Positions 25,734 through 33,653 of a stretch of 64,000 bases of DNA are shown here, piece by piece. A program made the position numbers and the translations under genes. Every line of letters starts with the position of its first letter. Position 1 is the first letter of the stretch. The notes beneath the pieces are model-generated. The model saw nothing but the letters and a program-made list of their open reading frames with translations, was not told the DNA's origin and did no database searches. Where the stretch lies: assembly GCA_046295975.1 (NCBI GenBank), contig JBKBMG010000024.1:11696-75695 (forward strand). Reading direction: 5' to 3'. Source of the stretch: UBA2357 sp046295975. GTDB lineage: Bacteria; Pseudomonadota; Gammaproteobacteria; Burkholderiales; Rhodocyclaceae.

Positions 25734-27403
25734 GGCTGGGCGACGTCGAGTTTGCGATCGTAGACCGAGGTGGCGATGTCCATGAGACCGAGCAAAGTGT
25801 GGAACAAGTGGTCATGGCTGGCCGGCTGGTCGGCCTGAGCGTGCAGACAGGCGGCGTCGAGACGATTGCGTTGGGCGAAACCGTCGGACAGCCAGATCAG
25901 CATCGGCACCCGGGTCTGTTCGGCCGGCGCCAGTGCGTAGGGCATTCCATGCAGATAGAGCCCCTTTTCGCCGAGTGATTCTCCGTGGTCGGATACGTAC
26001 ACCAGCGCGGTGTCGAAATCGGCCTGCTGGTCGGCGAGCCAGGCAAGGGTGCGCGCGAGCACGGTGTCGGTGTAGAGCAGGGCGTTGTCGTAGCTGTTGA
26101 CGATTTCGTCGCGCGTGCAACGTCTCAGGTCGGCGGTGTCGCAGGTCGGGGTGAAGCGACGGAAGGATTCGGGATAGCGGCGATGGTAGGCCGGGCCGTG
26201 GTTGCCAATCTGATGCAGGACGACCAGACGGTTGGTGTTCCCGCCCTCGTCGGCCAGCGCTGCCAGTTCCTCCAGCAGGACTTCGTCCAGGCAGTACTCA
26301 CCGTCGCAGCCGGCGCGTCCGGCGGTCCGGTCGGTGCTGCTGGAATCGAGATCGGTGCATACGCCTTTACATCCGGACTGATTGTCCACCCAGTTCACCG
26401 CAATGCCGCTGCGCGCCACCAGGTGCAACAGTGAATCGCTGGCGCGGATCGTGGCCTCGTCGTAGTTGCGCCGGCCAATGGCCGAGAACATGCAGGGCAC
26501 CGAGGTTTCGGTGTCGGTGCCGCAACTGTCTACCGCGGTGAAGTTGATCGCGTCGCTGGCGGCGAGTCGAGGCGTGGTGTCACGTGCGTAGCCATTCAGC
26601 CCCCAGTTGGCCGCACGCGCCGTTTCGCCGACCACCACCACCATCAGCAGCGGCTTGCGCGCTGTCGCCCAGGTCGATCCCAGGCGGGCGTCTTCGCCTA
26701 CCACCGCACGTATCGTGCTTGCCTGTTGGCTCTGGTGGCTGGCGGCGCGGGCGGATGAGTACACCAGTGCCGCCGGCATGATCTGGTAGCGCAGGTGCTT
26801 GTTGTTGCGCATGAGGGCGGCGATGTCCTGGGATGCAGCGAGTATTGCGGCAACGGCAATCAGCGTTGTCGCGCCGACGAAGGCGGTGCGCCTCAGCACG
26901 GCGCGCACGGACGGTGCCTGCTGCAGGTGGATGCGCGACAACATCAGTGCCGCCACGCCTGCTTGCAGGACCACCGTGGCGAACAGCCGCGGTGTGAGCA
27001 GTTCGCGGGCCTCCGCGGGGTCGGTGGTAAACACGTTGCGCATCATGCCGGGGCTGAGCGCGATCGCGTAGTTCGATACGTGGTAGGCCGCGACCGCGCC
27101 GATGATCGTGATCGTGGCGATTGCCGGTTTGAGTATGCGCGACGGCACGCACAGGCCGAGCAACAACGCATGCAGCGCGGTAATGAGTACACCCGCGCAC
27201 AGTGCGAACCAGAGCGTGGCGGCCTGCAACGGTACGCGACCGGCGAGCGCGGCGTGCCAGAAGCCGGTGTTGAGGCACAGCGTCCAGTAAAGCGCGGCAC
27301 CGAGCATCAGGGTTTCCGGCAGAACCGTGACACGCGGGATCAGGGCTGATCGCGCATGGGCATTGGTGCGGGTGTTGGCGGAGGTGGCGTGGGACATCGG
27401 CAT
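25721..27403 (-). CDS. eptA: Lipid A phosphoethanolamine transferase (EptA/MCR family)
   Basis: 560 residues: five N-terminal TM helices (about 30-190) and a periplasmic alkaline-phosphatase-fold domain. Catalytic and metal residues by comparison with MCR-1 and EptA are E260 ('VVVGETARA'), nucleophile T298 ('CGTDTETSVPCMFS'), H402 ('NHGPAY') and D472/H473 ('YVSDHGESLGEKG'). Cysteine pairs near 294/304, 345/349, 366/371 and 421/429 fit the disulfides of the family. It adds phosphoethanolamine to lipid A and lowers polymyxin binding. ATG 27403 was chosen; the in-frame ATG at 27397 is also possible. Confidence 0.92.
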   Translation of the reverse strand: MPMSHATSANTRTNAHARSALIPRVTVLPETLMLGAALYWTLCLNTGFWHAALAGRVPLQAATLWFALCAGVLITALHALLLGLCVPSRILKPAIATITIIGAVAAYHVSNYAIALSPGMMRNVFTTDPAEARELLTPRLFATVVLQAGVAALMLSRIHLQQAPSVRAVLRRTAFVGATTLIAVAAILAASQDIAALMRNNKHLRYQIMPAALVYSSARAASHQSQQASTIRAVVGEDARLGSTWATARKPLLMVVVVGETARAANWGLNGYARDTTPRLAASDAINFTAVDSCGTDTETSVPCMFSAIGRRNYDEATIRASDSLLHLVARSGIAVNWVDNQSGCKGVCTDLDSSSTDRTAGRAGCDGEYCLDEVLLEELAALADEGGNTNRLVVLHQIGNHGPAYHRRYPESFRRFTPTCDTADLRRCTRDEIVNSYDNALLYTDTVLARTLAWLADQQADFDTALVYVSDHGESLGEKGLYLHGMPYALAPAEQTRVPMLIWLSDGFAQRNRLDAACLHAQADQPASHDHLFHTLLGLMDIATSVYDRKLDVAQPCRS

Positions 27404-27463
27404 TCGCAGGCGGTGGGCATTGAGTGCGCAGCCTAGCGACGCGGGTGTGAGCGCGATGTCGGA

Positions 27464-27480
27464 AAAACGTGAAGAAAACG
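27464..27480 (-). promoter_or_regulatory. 11-bp-period direct repeat upstream of eptA
   Basis: On the minus strand CGTTTT-CTTCA-CGTTTT: two hexamers spaced one helical turn apart, 61 bases upstream of the eptA start. This is the geometry of an OmpR/PmrA-type response-regulator box. Confidence 0.45.
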
Positions 27481-27504
27481 TCAAACAGATCGGGGTGGGC
27501 CGAG

Positions 27505-28854
27505 TTATGGCCGATCTGCCGGATCTGACGGGGCTGCGGGCACTGAGGGCTTGGAGGGGGGCAGGGTCACGCGGAACTCGCAGCCGCCTTCCGGCCGATT
27601 GGTCAGTGTCAGTTGCCAGCCCTGGCTGCGGCAGATGCGGTCCACCAGCGACAGGCCCAGGCCGATGCCATCGCCGCGGGCCTGCTCGCCACGCACGAAC
27701 GGCCGCAGGAGCAAATCCTGTTGCCCGGGCGGAATGCCCGGGCCGCTGTCGATGACGCTGAAACCGCCCGAGCGCACGACGAGGTCTACGAATCCGTAGT
27801 CGGTGTAATGCAGTGCGTTGCGCAGCAGATTTCCGCACACCGTGGCGAGCAGTGCCGACGGATAGCGACCCGGGTCGGTTTGCTCAACCCGGCAGTGCAA
27901 TGCGAGCCCGCGTGCGCGGGCAAGCGGCAACCAGCGCTCGACCTGGGCCGCCGCCACGTCGGCAAGCGGTGCGAGTGGCAGGCCGGTGTGTTCGTCGTCA
28001 CGGGCGAGTGCCAGCAAGGCTGTGGTGATCTCGCGCATGTCCTCGGCCGCGCGGGCGATGCGGGCGATGCGTGGGCAGGCGGGATCGCCCGCTGCCTGGG
28101 ATTCGAGCAATACCTCGCAGGTGCTCGCAATCACCATCAGCGGGTTGCGCAACTCATGGCTGAGGTCGCTCGCGAACAACCGTTCGCGCGACAGTGCGGC
28201 ATGCAGGCGTCCCAGAGCCTGGTCGAAACTGGCGGCCAGACGACCAATTTCGTCGTCGGCGAAGGCGGGGGCAAGTGGCTGTGGTGGGTCACCGTTGCCC
28301 CGTCCGACGCGTTCGGCCAACTCGCGCACCGGTGCGATGACCTTGCGGGCGAGTGCGGCGCCGAGCGCAAGCGCGAACATCAGACTGGCACCGAAGGCTG
28401 CGGCGACGATCAACCGCAACACGGTCTCGCGGCGTTCGAAGTCGCTCTGGTCGACCACCAGTACGTCCCGTCCCCCGTCGCGCGGGCGCACCAGCGCGTG
28501 GTAGGTGGTGTCGCCGATCTCGACCTCGTGGAAACCCGCGCCCAGATCCCGTATCCACGCAGGTATGTGGCTGGGGGCGTGACGCCGGTCGGCCCACGCT
28601 TCATCGTCGAGCCGATAGAACATGGCATCCGGCGTGTCGGCTGCGGCCATGGGGCCCGCGTCGGTGCCAAGGATGCGCGCATTCAACTCGCGCTCGAGCG
28701 CCATCGACGCAATCCGGTCCTCGGTATATTCCATGGTCACCAGCACCAGCACGGCAAACGCACCCGATACCACCGCCGACATTGCGACGAAGGCAAGCAG
28801 GATGCGCCGCGTCAGCGGCAGGCCGCGCCGGGAGCCGGGTCGGGATGCGCGCAT
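27505..28854 (-). CDS. Sensor histidine kinase (PmrB-like)
   Basis: 449 residues: TM1 about 17-40, a periplasmic domain of about 110 residues, TM2 about 150-172, HAMP, HisKA with the H-box 'LSHELRNPLMVI', and HATPase with 'SVIDSGPGIPPG' and 'GIGLGLSLVDRI'. It partners the response regulator that ends 7 bases upstream. Position before eptA and PAP2 suggests a PmrAB-like system that senses envelope insults such as cationic peptides, metal or pH. An in-frame GTG at 28878 would overlap the regulator stop. Confidence 0.88.
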   Translation of the reverse strand: MRASRPGSRRGLPLTRRILLAFVAMSAVVSGAFAVLVLVTMEYTEDRIASMALERELNARILGTDAGPMAAADTPDAMFYRLDDEAWADRRHAPSHIPAWIRDLGAGFHEVEIGDTTYHALVRPRDGGRDVLVVDQSDFERRETVLRLIVAAAFGASLMFALALGAALARKVIAPVRELAERVGRGNGDPPQPLAPAFADDEIGRLAASFDQALGRLHAALSRERLFASDLSHELRNPLMVIASTCEVLLESQAAGDPACPRIARIARAAEDMREITTALLALARDDEHTGLPLAPLADVAAAQVERWLPLARARGLALHCRVEQTDPGRYPSALLATVCGNLLRNALHYTDYGFVDLVVRSGGFSVIDSGPGIPPGQQDLLLRPFVRGEQARGDGIGLGLSLVDRICRSQGWQLTLTNRPEGGCEFRVTLPPSKPSVPAAPSDPADRP

Positions 28855-28861
28855 TGGCTGC

Positions 28862-29539
28862 TCAGGCCCGCGGCGCACCCAGGCGCAGGCCGACCCCGTG
28901 CACGGTGTGCAGCAGCGGTGGATCGAAACCCTTGTCGATTTGCTGGCGCAGGGCGTGGATGTGGCTGCGCAGGCTGTCGCTGTCGGGTGGGCTGTCGCCC
29001 CACAGTGCGCGCTCGAGGGCTTCCCGGCGGACCACCGCGGGGCTGTCGCGCATCAGCAACTCAAGCAGCTTGAGTCCGCTTGGCCCGAGGTGCAGGGGGT
29101 GGCCGGCACGGGTGACTTCCAGGGTGTCCAGGTCCAGTGTGAGATCGGCGACCTGCAGCTGCCGTCGTCCCGCACCGTGGCTGCGCTTCAGGATTGCGGC
29201 GATGCGCGCGGCCAGTTCCGCGAGGGCGAAGGGCTTGGTGAGATAGTCGTCGGCGCCCTCGGCAAAACCGCGCAGGCGGTCATCCAGGGTGTCGCGCGCG
29301 GTCAGCATGATGATCGGCGTGACGTCGTGTTCGCGTTCGCGCAGACGTGCGCACAGGGTGAAACCGTCCAGACCCGGCAGCATCACGTCCAGCACGATGA
29401 GATCGTGCCGGCCCACCGCGGCCAGATGCAGCCCGCTCAGTCCGTCCTGGGCGCAATCCACCTCGTAGCCCTTCAGACCGAGGTAGTCGGCCATGCTGGC
29501 GAGCAAGTCGGGATTGTCTTCGATCAGGAGCAGTCGCAT
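28862..29539 (-). CDS. OmpR-family response regulator (PmrA-like)
   Basis: 225 residues: receiver domain with phospho-acceptor D51 ('LIVLDVMLPG') and 'YLTKPFALAEL', then an OmpR winged helix ('SDSLRSHIHALRQQIDKG', 'LHTVHGVGLRLG'). It is first of the RR-HK-eptA-PAP2 run and 32 bases after the ferric-reductase-like gene. The likely targets are eptA and the PepSY intergenic boxes. The gene name is withheld because the family is large. Confidence 0.9.
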   Translation of the reverse strand: MRLLLIEDNPDLLASMADYLGLKGYEVDCAQDGLSGLHLAAVGRHDLIVLDVMLPGLDGFTLCARLREREHDVTPIIMLTARDTLDDRLRGFAEGADDYLTKPFALAELAARIAAILKRSHGAGRRQLQVADLTLDLDTLEVTRAGHPLHLGPSGLKLLELLMRDSPAVVRREALERALWGDSPPDSDSLRSHIHALRQQIDKGFDPPLLHTVHGVGLRLGAPRA

Positions 29540-29571
29540 CGTGCCGGTGGCGTGGGACGGGTATCGGCACT

Positions 29572-30237
29572 CTAGCGCGAATTGCCGCCGTCGAGTCGCG
29601 GTGCTGCCGGATACGCGAGACGGGCGAGGGACAAGCAGGCGGACCAGCCTCCCGCGGCACCGAGGCCGACGAGCAAGAAGCCCAAGGGTTGTGTCCAGTA
29701 GCTCGTGGGTGTGAGCACGATGGCATGGAAGAGCAGCCCCAGGTACAGCAACGGCATGGCACGGTGCAGCTTGCGTAATGGCGTCAGCGCGGGGTGCCGC
29801 CACAGTGCCAGCAAGACCAGTGCGAAGAGTACGAAGATGGCGAACTCGCCGAGTTCTTCGGCCGCTTCCCGCAGCATGTGCAGCAATTGGCCGCGCCCGC
29901 CATGCGGTTCGGACGCGTCGCCGAACAACGCCTCCAGCACTTCGTCGGACATTTCGACGAGCCAGTGCAGCAGCGCGAAGCCAGCGGCAAGTATGCCGCT
30001 CCATTTGTGCAAGGGAACCACGGCGCGTGGGCCGCCCAGGCGATCGCACAGCCATTTCGGCCGAATGCCCAGGAGCATCGCGGCGGACATGCTGGAGATT
30101 GCCAGCAGTCCCGTCAGGACCAGGAGACGGTCGCGCACGAGCCAGGAGAGCGGCAGTGAAGTGGCGTCCCAGCTGGTGGAGAGGGCTGCGCACATCGTGA
30201 CGAAAAGGACAAATCCAGCGAGGTAGATCCGGGTCAT
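29572..30237 (-). CDS. Ferric-reductase-like transmembrane protein, membrane domain only
   Basis: 221 residues with six hydrophobic helices and conserved histidines of the ferric-reductase/NOX membrane domain ('PLHKWSGILAAGFALLHWLVE', 'RKLHRAMPLLYLGLLFHAIVL'), which would hold two b-type hemes. The cytosolic FAD/NAD(P)H domain found in most family members (about 440 residues) is missing, so electrons must come from another protein if it is active. ATG 30237 follows CTGGAGCAGCTC. It lies between a PepSY gene and the PmrA-like regulator on the same strand. Confidence 0.75.
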   Translation of the reverse strand: MTRIYLAGFVLFVTMCAALSTSWDATSLPLSWLVRDRLLVLTGLLAISSMSAAMLLGIRPKWLCDRLGGPRAVVPLHKWSGILAAGFALLHWLVEMSDEVLEALFGDASEPHGGRGQLLHMLREAAEELGEFAIFVLFALVLLALWRHPALTPLRKLHRAMPLLYLGLLFHAIVLTPTSYWTQPLGFLLVGLGAAGGWSACLSLARLAYPAAPRLDGGNSR

Positions 30238-30272
30238 GAGCTGCTCCAGTGTTGAGAAGCAATGTACTGAAA

Positions 30273-30285
30273 GGGGACTGTCCCC
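30273..30285. repeat. REP-like GGGGACTGTCCCC palindrome
   Basis: 13-base palindrome in the context GAAAGGGGACTGTCCCCGG, similar in look to repetitive extragenic palindromes seen in betaproteobacteria. No REP-associated transposase is present in the window. Confidence 0.4.
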
Positions 30286-30440
30286 GGTTGCCTTGGCGGT
30301 CGCAGTGGCGAGCGAGGACAGGTCTTGACCTGACAAGCAAGTACCGCGCGGGCCAGGCCTGCAAACGTCCGTTCGAAGGCGCTGCCGGCAAGCCTCTCTG
30401 GACATGCCCGAGGCGAGCGTGGCCATGGTTTTGCGCGTCC

Positions 30441-30473
30441 GCCCGGCAAGCACGACGGGCGGGCTTGCCGGGC
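30441..30473 (-). terminator. Perfect 10-bp hairpin downstream of the PepSY gene
   Basis: GCCCGGCAAG and CTTGCCGGGC with a 13-base loop, 62 bases after the stop of the PepSY gene (minus strand). There is no U tract. It may partly separate the PepSY gene from the downstream run. Confidence 0.45.
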
Positions 30474-30534
30474 GCCGGTCGCACGGTGCGATGCGCCTGA
30501 TTGCCGCCTTGATGACGCATCTGCCAGTGGCGTA

Positions 30535-30924
30535 TCAGCTCAGGCTGGAGAGCGGTCGGGAGGAGGGCGCCTGTGTGCGCGGCGTGCCGTCGTCACGCCG
30601 TTCGTCTCGCTTCACTTCACGCTTGAGCACTTCGCCGCTGCCCGGATCGAGCTTCAGTTCCACGCGACGGCCGTCGCGGTCGGTCGCTTTCACTTCGTAG
30701 TAGCCGTCGTCCCGTTCGATTTCCTCGATGGCCGAGTAACCCTCTGCCTCCAGCCGCTCGACCACGCGCGGGACGGGTAGCCATTCGCCTCGGGTGGTTG
30801 GCGACGCCTCGGGGCGTACAGTGTCGGACTGCGCGAACAAAGTCGGAATCGTTGCGGCGGCGGCTGCCGCCAGACCGGTGGTGGCCAGAATGGCGAACAG
30901 CATGTTGCGCTTGCGGGTATCCAT
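30535..30924 (-). CDS. Exported PepSY-domain protein
   Basis: 129 residues. The N-terminal signal peptide (about 1-32, ending near 'TLFAQS') is followed by a single PepSY domain ('VPRVVERLEAEGYSAIEEIERDDGYYEVKATDRDG', with 'ELKLDPGSGEVL') and a polar C-terminus. PepSY domains are small periplasmic modules thought to bind or inhibit peptidases and often sit beside two-component systems. ATG 30924 has CAGGAGCTTCGATC upstream. It is divergent from a second PepSY gene at 31141. Confidence 0.85.
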   Translation of the reverse strand: MDTRKRNMLFAILATTGLAAAAAATIPTLFAQSDTVRPEASPTTRGEWLPVPRVVERLEAEGYSAIEEIERDDGYYEVKATDRDGRRVELKLDPGSGEVLKREVKRDERRDDGTPRTQAPSSRPLSSLS

Positions 30925-31140
30925 GATCGAAGCTCCTGTAGTGCGTTGCACGTGGGTTGCGGCGCGCTTGGCGACCGTGAGCACAGTGTGGCGAAACCGA
31001 ACTTAACGCTCAGTGAATGCACCGTTCACCCTCTGTTCATCCGCGAGCATGCGTCCCTGGGCGCGCCGCTGTCGGTGTTAACCCCGTGTTCATCGATGTC
31101 GACGGACAATCCTCCGCAACGGCGTGCCGGAGTGAAGGCG
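30925..31140. promoter_or_regulatory. Divergent PepSY/PepSY control region with three direct-repeat boxes
   Basis: Three pairs of about 7-base repeats, each with an 11-base period: GTTCACC-N4-GTTCATC (31024-31041, plus), GTTAACC-N4-GTTCATC (31077-31094, plus) and ATTCACT-N4-GTTAAGT (31018-31001, minus). One-turn direct repeats are the hallmark of OmpR/PhoP/PmrA-family binding sites. Confidence 0.55.
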
Positions 31141-31500
31141 ATGAGAGTGGGCGTATTGATGCTGGTGTGTGGGGTGTGTGTCGTGCTTTGGGGGGGCGGA
31201 GGGACACCTGTCCGGGCCGATTCGTCGCGCGATCACGACCGCGCCCGTTCGGCGCTTCAGTCGGGCGAAATTCTGTCGTTGCGCGAGATCGCTGCCCGGG
31301 TCGAGCGCGACTACCCGGGCGAACTCATCGAGGTGGAACTTGACCGTGGCCGGAGCGGGTGGGAGTACGAACTGACCATACTCGGTCAGGGGGGCAACGT
31401 GATCAAACTGAGGGTGGACGCGCGCGATGGCAGTTTTCTGAGCGTCAAGGGGCGGGCATTCGATCGAACACGTGATCGCGGGCGCGAGGAGCGGGACTGA
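31141..31500 (+). CDS. Exported PepSY-domain protein, upstream of a PhoPQ-like system
   Basis: 119 residues: signal peptide (about 1-27, 'VLWGGGGTPVRADSS') and one PepSY domain ('GEILSLREIAARVERDYPGELIEVELDR', 'YELTILGQGGNVIKLRVDARDGSFL'). ATG 31141 follows CCGGAGTGAAGGCG. Its stop overlaps the ATG of the next response regulator by one base (TGATG), so all three genes are one unit. It may act as a periplasmic modulator of the kinase, which is inference. Confidence 0.85.
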   Translation: MRVGVLMLVCGVCVVLWGGGGTPVRADSSRDHDRARSALQSGEILSLREIAARVERDYPGELIEVELDRGRSGWEYELTILGQGGNVIKLRVDARDGSFLSVKGRAFDRTRDRGREERD

Positions 31501-32162
31501 TGCGTATTCTGGTGGTGGAGGACGAACCCGTGCTGGCAGGGCAGTTGCGCAGCGCCCTGGCGGCTGCCGGCTACGCGGTCGACGTATGTGGAAACGGCCG
31601 TGATGGACAGCACATCGGAGAGACCGAGCCGATCGACTTGGTGATTCTCGATCTCGGGTTGCCGATGGTTGATGGGCTTTCGGTGCTGCAACGCTGGCGT
31701 GCGCTGGGCCAGCGCATGCCGGTGCTGATCCTGACCGCGCGTGGCGAATGGCACGAGCGGGTGGCAGGTATCGACGCCGGTGCAGACGATTATCTCGCCA
31801 AGCCGTTCCACATGGAGGAACTGCTTGCCCGCGTCCGGGCGTTGCTACGCCGCAGCGGCGGCGAAGCAACACCGGAACTGCGCTGCGGGTCGATTCGGCT
31901 TGATACGCGGAGCGGCCGCACGACGTGCGATGGGTTGCCGGTCGGATTGACCGGGCACGAGTTCCGCCTGCTCGCCTACCTGTTGCACCACAAGGGGCAG
32001 GTCGTGTCGCGAACCGAACTGAGCGAGCATCTCTACGCGCAGGACTTCGATCGGGATTCGAACACCATCGAAGTCTTCATCAACCGATTGCGCAAGAAGC
32101 TGCCCGAAGGCGCGATCGAGACGGTGCGGGGCCTGGGCTACCGCATGACGTGTCCGGAATGA
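31500..32162 (+). CDS. OmpR-family response regulator (PhoP/QseB-like)
   Basis: 220 residues: receiver with D51 ('LVILDLGLPMVDG') and 'YLAKPFHMEELLARV', then the winged helix ('LTGHEFRLLAYLLHHKGQVVSRTELSEHLY', 'SNTIEVFINRLRKKL', 'VRGLGYRM'). It is coupled on both sides: one-base overlap with the PepSY gene and ATGA overlap with the kinase. The HK type supports a PhoP-like assignment. Confidence 0.92.
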   Translation: MRILVVEDEPVLAGQLRSALAAAGYAVDVCGNGRDGQHIGETEPIDLVILDLGLPMVDGLSVLQRWRALGQRMPVLILTARGEWHERVAGIDAGADDYLAKPFHMEELLARVRALLRRSGGEATPELRCGSIRLDTRSGRTTCDGLPVGLTGHEFRLLAYLLHHKGQVVSRTELSEHLYAQDFDRDSNTIEVFINRLRKKLPEGAIETVRGLGYRMTCPE

Positions 32163-33547
32163 ACGGCCCCGAGACAGCGTCGCCTGGGGCGCGGGCGTCC
32201 CTCCGGGTGCGACTGCTGGTCGGTGCCCTGGCCTGGGTCACGATCACGATGCTCGCCTCGACATGGGTGCTGACCAGGGTCTTCGAGGCACATTTGGTGG
32301 AGCGCCTGGGCAGTGAACTGGGCGTACATATCGATCAATTGATTGCGCACCTCAGTGCCGATGAGGACGGCATGCCGGAGATCGGCGCGCCGCTCTCCGA
32401 CCCGCGCTTTTCGCGTCCGCGCTCGGGTCTCTACTGGCAGATCGACACACTGGATGCCGGGGGCAGGCCGCTCGCCGTTGCGACGCTCCGTTCCCGCTCG
32501 CTGTGGGACGAGGCGCTGCAGGTGCCCGACGACGTGCTCGCCGATGGCGAACGACACATGCACCGATTGGTCGGCTCGGATGGTGCGCGGCTGAGAATGC
32601 TCGAGCAGGCGGTGAGGCCACCCGGTGCGGCGGGGAATCGGGTGAGACTGGTGGTCGCAATCGACGAGGCGAACATGGCCGATGCCATCGCCCACTTCAA
32701 TCGGATGTCCATGCTCGCGCTCGCCATCCTGTGCGTCGGCGGTGTGCTACTGGCCGCCCTGCAACTGCAGATTGCGATGCGTCCCCTCGCGGTCCTGCGC
32801 AGGGAACTGACGGCGATGAGAGAGGGCCGGCGCGAGCGCTTCGAGGCGCACTATCCTTCCGAGATCCAGCCCGTGGTCGATGAACTCAACGGCGTGCTCG
32901 CGCGCAACGCCGAGATGGTTCAGCGCGCCCGAACCCAGGCGGGCAATCTGGCGCACGCGCTCAAGACGCCGCTTTCGGTACTTGCCAACGCGGCCGCAGC
33001 CGAACAGGGCGATCTGGCCGGGCTGGTGGCGGAACAGGTACGCCAGGCGCGCGCCCAGGTCGATCGCCATCTGGCTCGCGCACGCGCCGCGGCAGCGGCC
33101 AGTCGCCCGGGTCGGCGCACGCCGGTCGCTGGCGCCGTGGAAGGGTTGGTGCGACTGTTCCACAAGGTCCACGCGGGCCGCATGCTCGACATCGCCGTCA
33201 CAGGACACCCCGAACTCGCTTTTCGCGGCGAGGAACAGGACCTGCAGGAACTGCTAGGGAATGTCATCGACAATGCCTGCAAGTGGGCGCGACACCGTAT
33301 CTGCATCGATGTGGGCGAGTCGTCCGGGCGGCTGCGCATCGACGTCGATGACGACGGGCCGGGCGTGCCGGAGGCGCAGCGCGCGGCGATTCTCGCGCGC
33401 GGCGTACGTGCCGATGAACGAATGCCGGGTTCGGGGCTCGGTCTGGCGATCGTCGCCGAGTTTGTCGCGTTGTATGGCGGCCAGATCGAGTTGCTGACCT
33501 CACCGCTGGGTGGCTTGCGCGTGCGCCTGCTGTTGCCGGCGGCGTGA
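32159..33547 (+). CDS. Sensor histidine kinase with PhoQ-type H-box
   Basis: 462 residues: TM1 about 18-40, a periplasmic sensor domain of about 145 residues, TM2 about 183-205, a HAMP-like linker, an atypical H-box 'NLAHALKTPLSVLAN' (the Lys-Thr-Pro form seen in PhoQ rather than His-Glu), and HATPase with 'NVIDNACKWA', 'VDDDGPGVP' and 'GSGLGLAIV'. It probably senses divalent cations, acid or antimicrobial peptides like PhoQ. The assignment rests on the H-box and architecture. Convergent with sbp. Confidence 0.9.
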   Translation: MNGPETASPGARASLRVRLLVGALAWVTITMLASTWVLTRVFEAHLVERLGSELGVHIDQLIAHLSADEDGMPEIGAPLSDPRFSRPRSGLYWQIDTLDAGGRPLAVATLRSRSLWDEALQVPDDVLADGERHMHRLVGSDGARLRMLEQAVRPPGAAGNRVRLVVAIDEANMADAIAHFNRMSMLALAILCVGGVLLAALQLQIAMRPLAVLRRELTAMREGRRERFEAHYPSEIQPVVDELNGVLARNAEMVQRARTQAGNLAHALKTPLSVLANAAAAEQGDLAGLVAEQVRQARAQVDRHLARARAAAAASRPGRRTPVAGAVEGLVRLFHKVHAGRMLDIAVTGHPELAFRGEEQDLQELLGNVIDNACKWARHRICIDVGESSGRLRIDVDDDGPGVPEAQRAAILARGVRADERMPGSGLGLAIVAEFVALYGGQIELLTSPLGGLRVRLLLPAA

Positions 33548-33567
33548 GGATTGACGGACAGGGCGTT

Positions 33568-33604
33568 ACCCGCGGGGTGGCCGGTTCGGCGCCTCCCCGC
33601 GGGT
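33568..33604. terminator. Bidirectional hairpin between the kinase and sbp
   Basis: Perfect 10-bp inverted repeat ACCCGCGGGG...CCCCGCGGGT with a 17-base loop that itself can pair, midway between two convergent genes. There is no U tract, but position and stability suit a shared terminator. Confidence 0.55.
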
Positions 33605-33653
33605 GTGTGCGGCCCCGGACGCATCGTCGGATGCTGGGACCGATGGAGGACGC

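Larger units (their letters stand above)
30238..30534. other. 297-bp non-coding stretch with hairpins
   Basis: Between the ferric-reductase-like gene and the upstream PepSY gene. It contains GGGGAC-T-GTCCCC (30273-30285) and a perfect 10-bp inverted repeat GCCCGGCAAG...CTTGCCGGGC (30441-30473). Spurious frames cross it, but none shows family resemblance. Confidence 0.7.
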
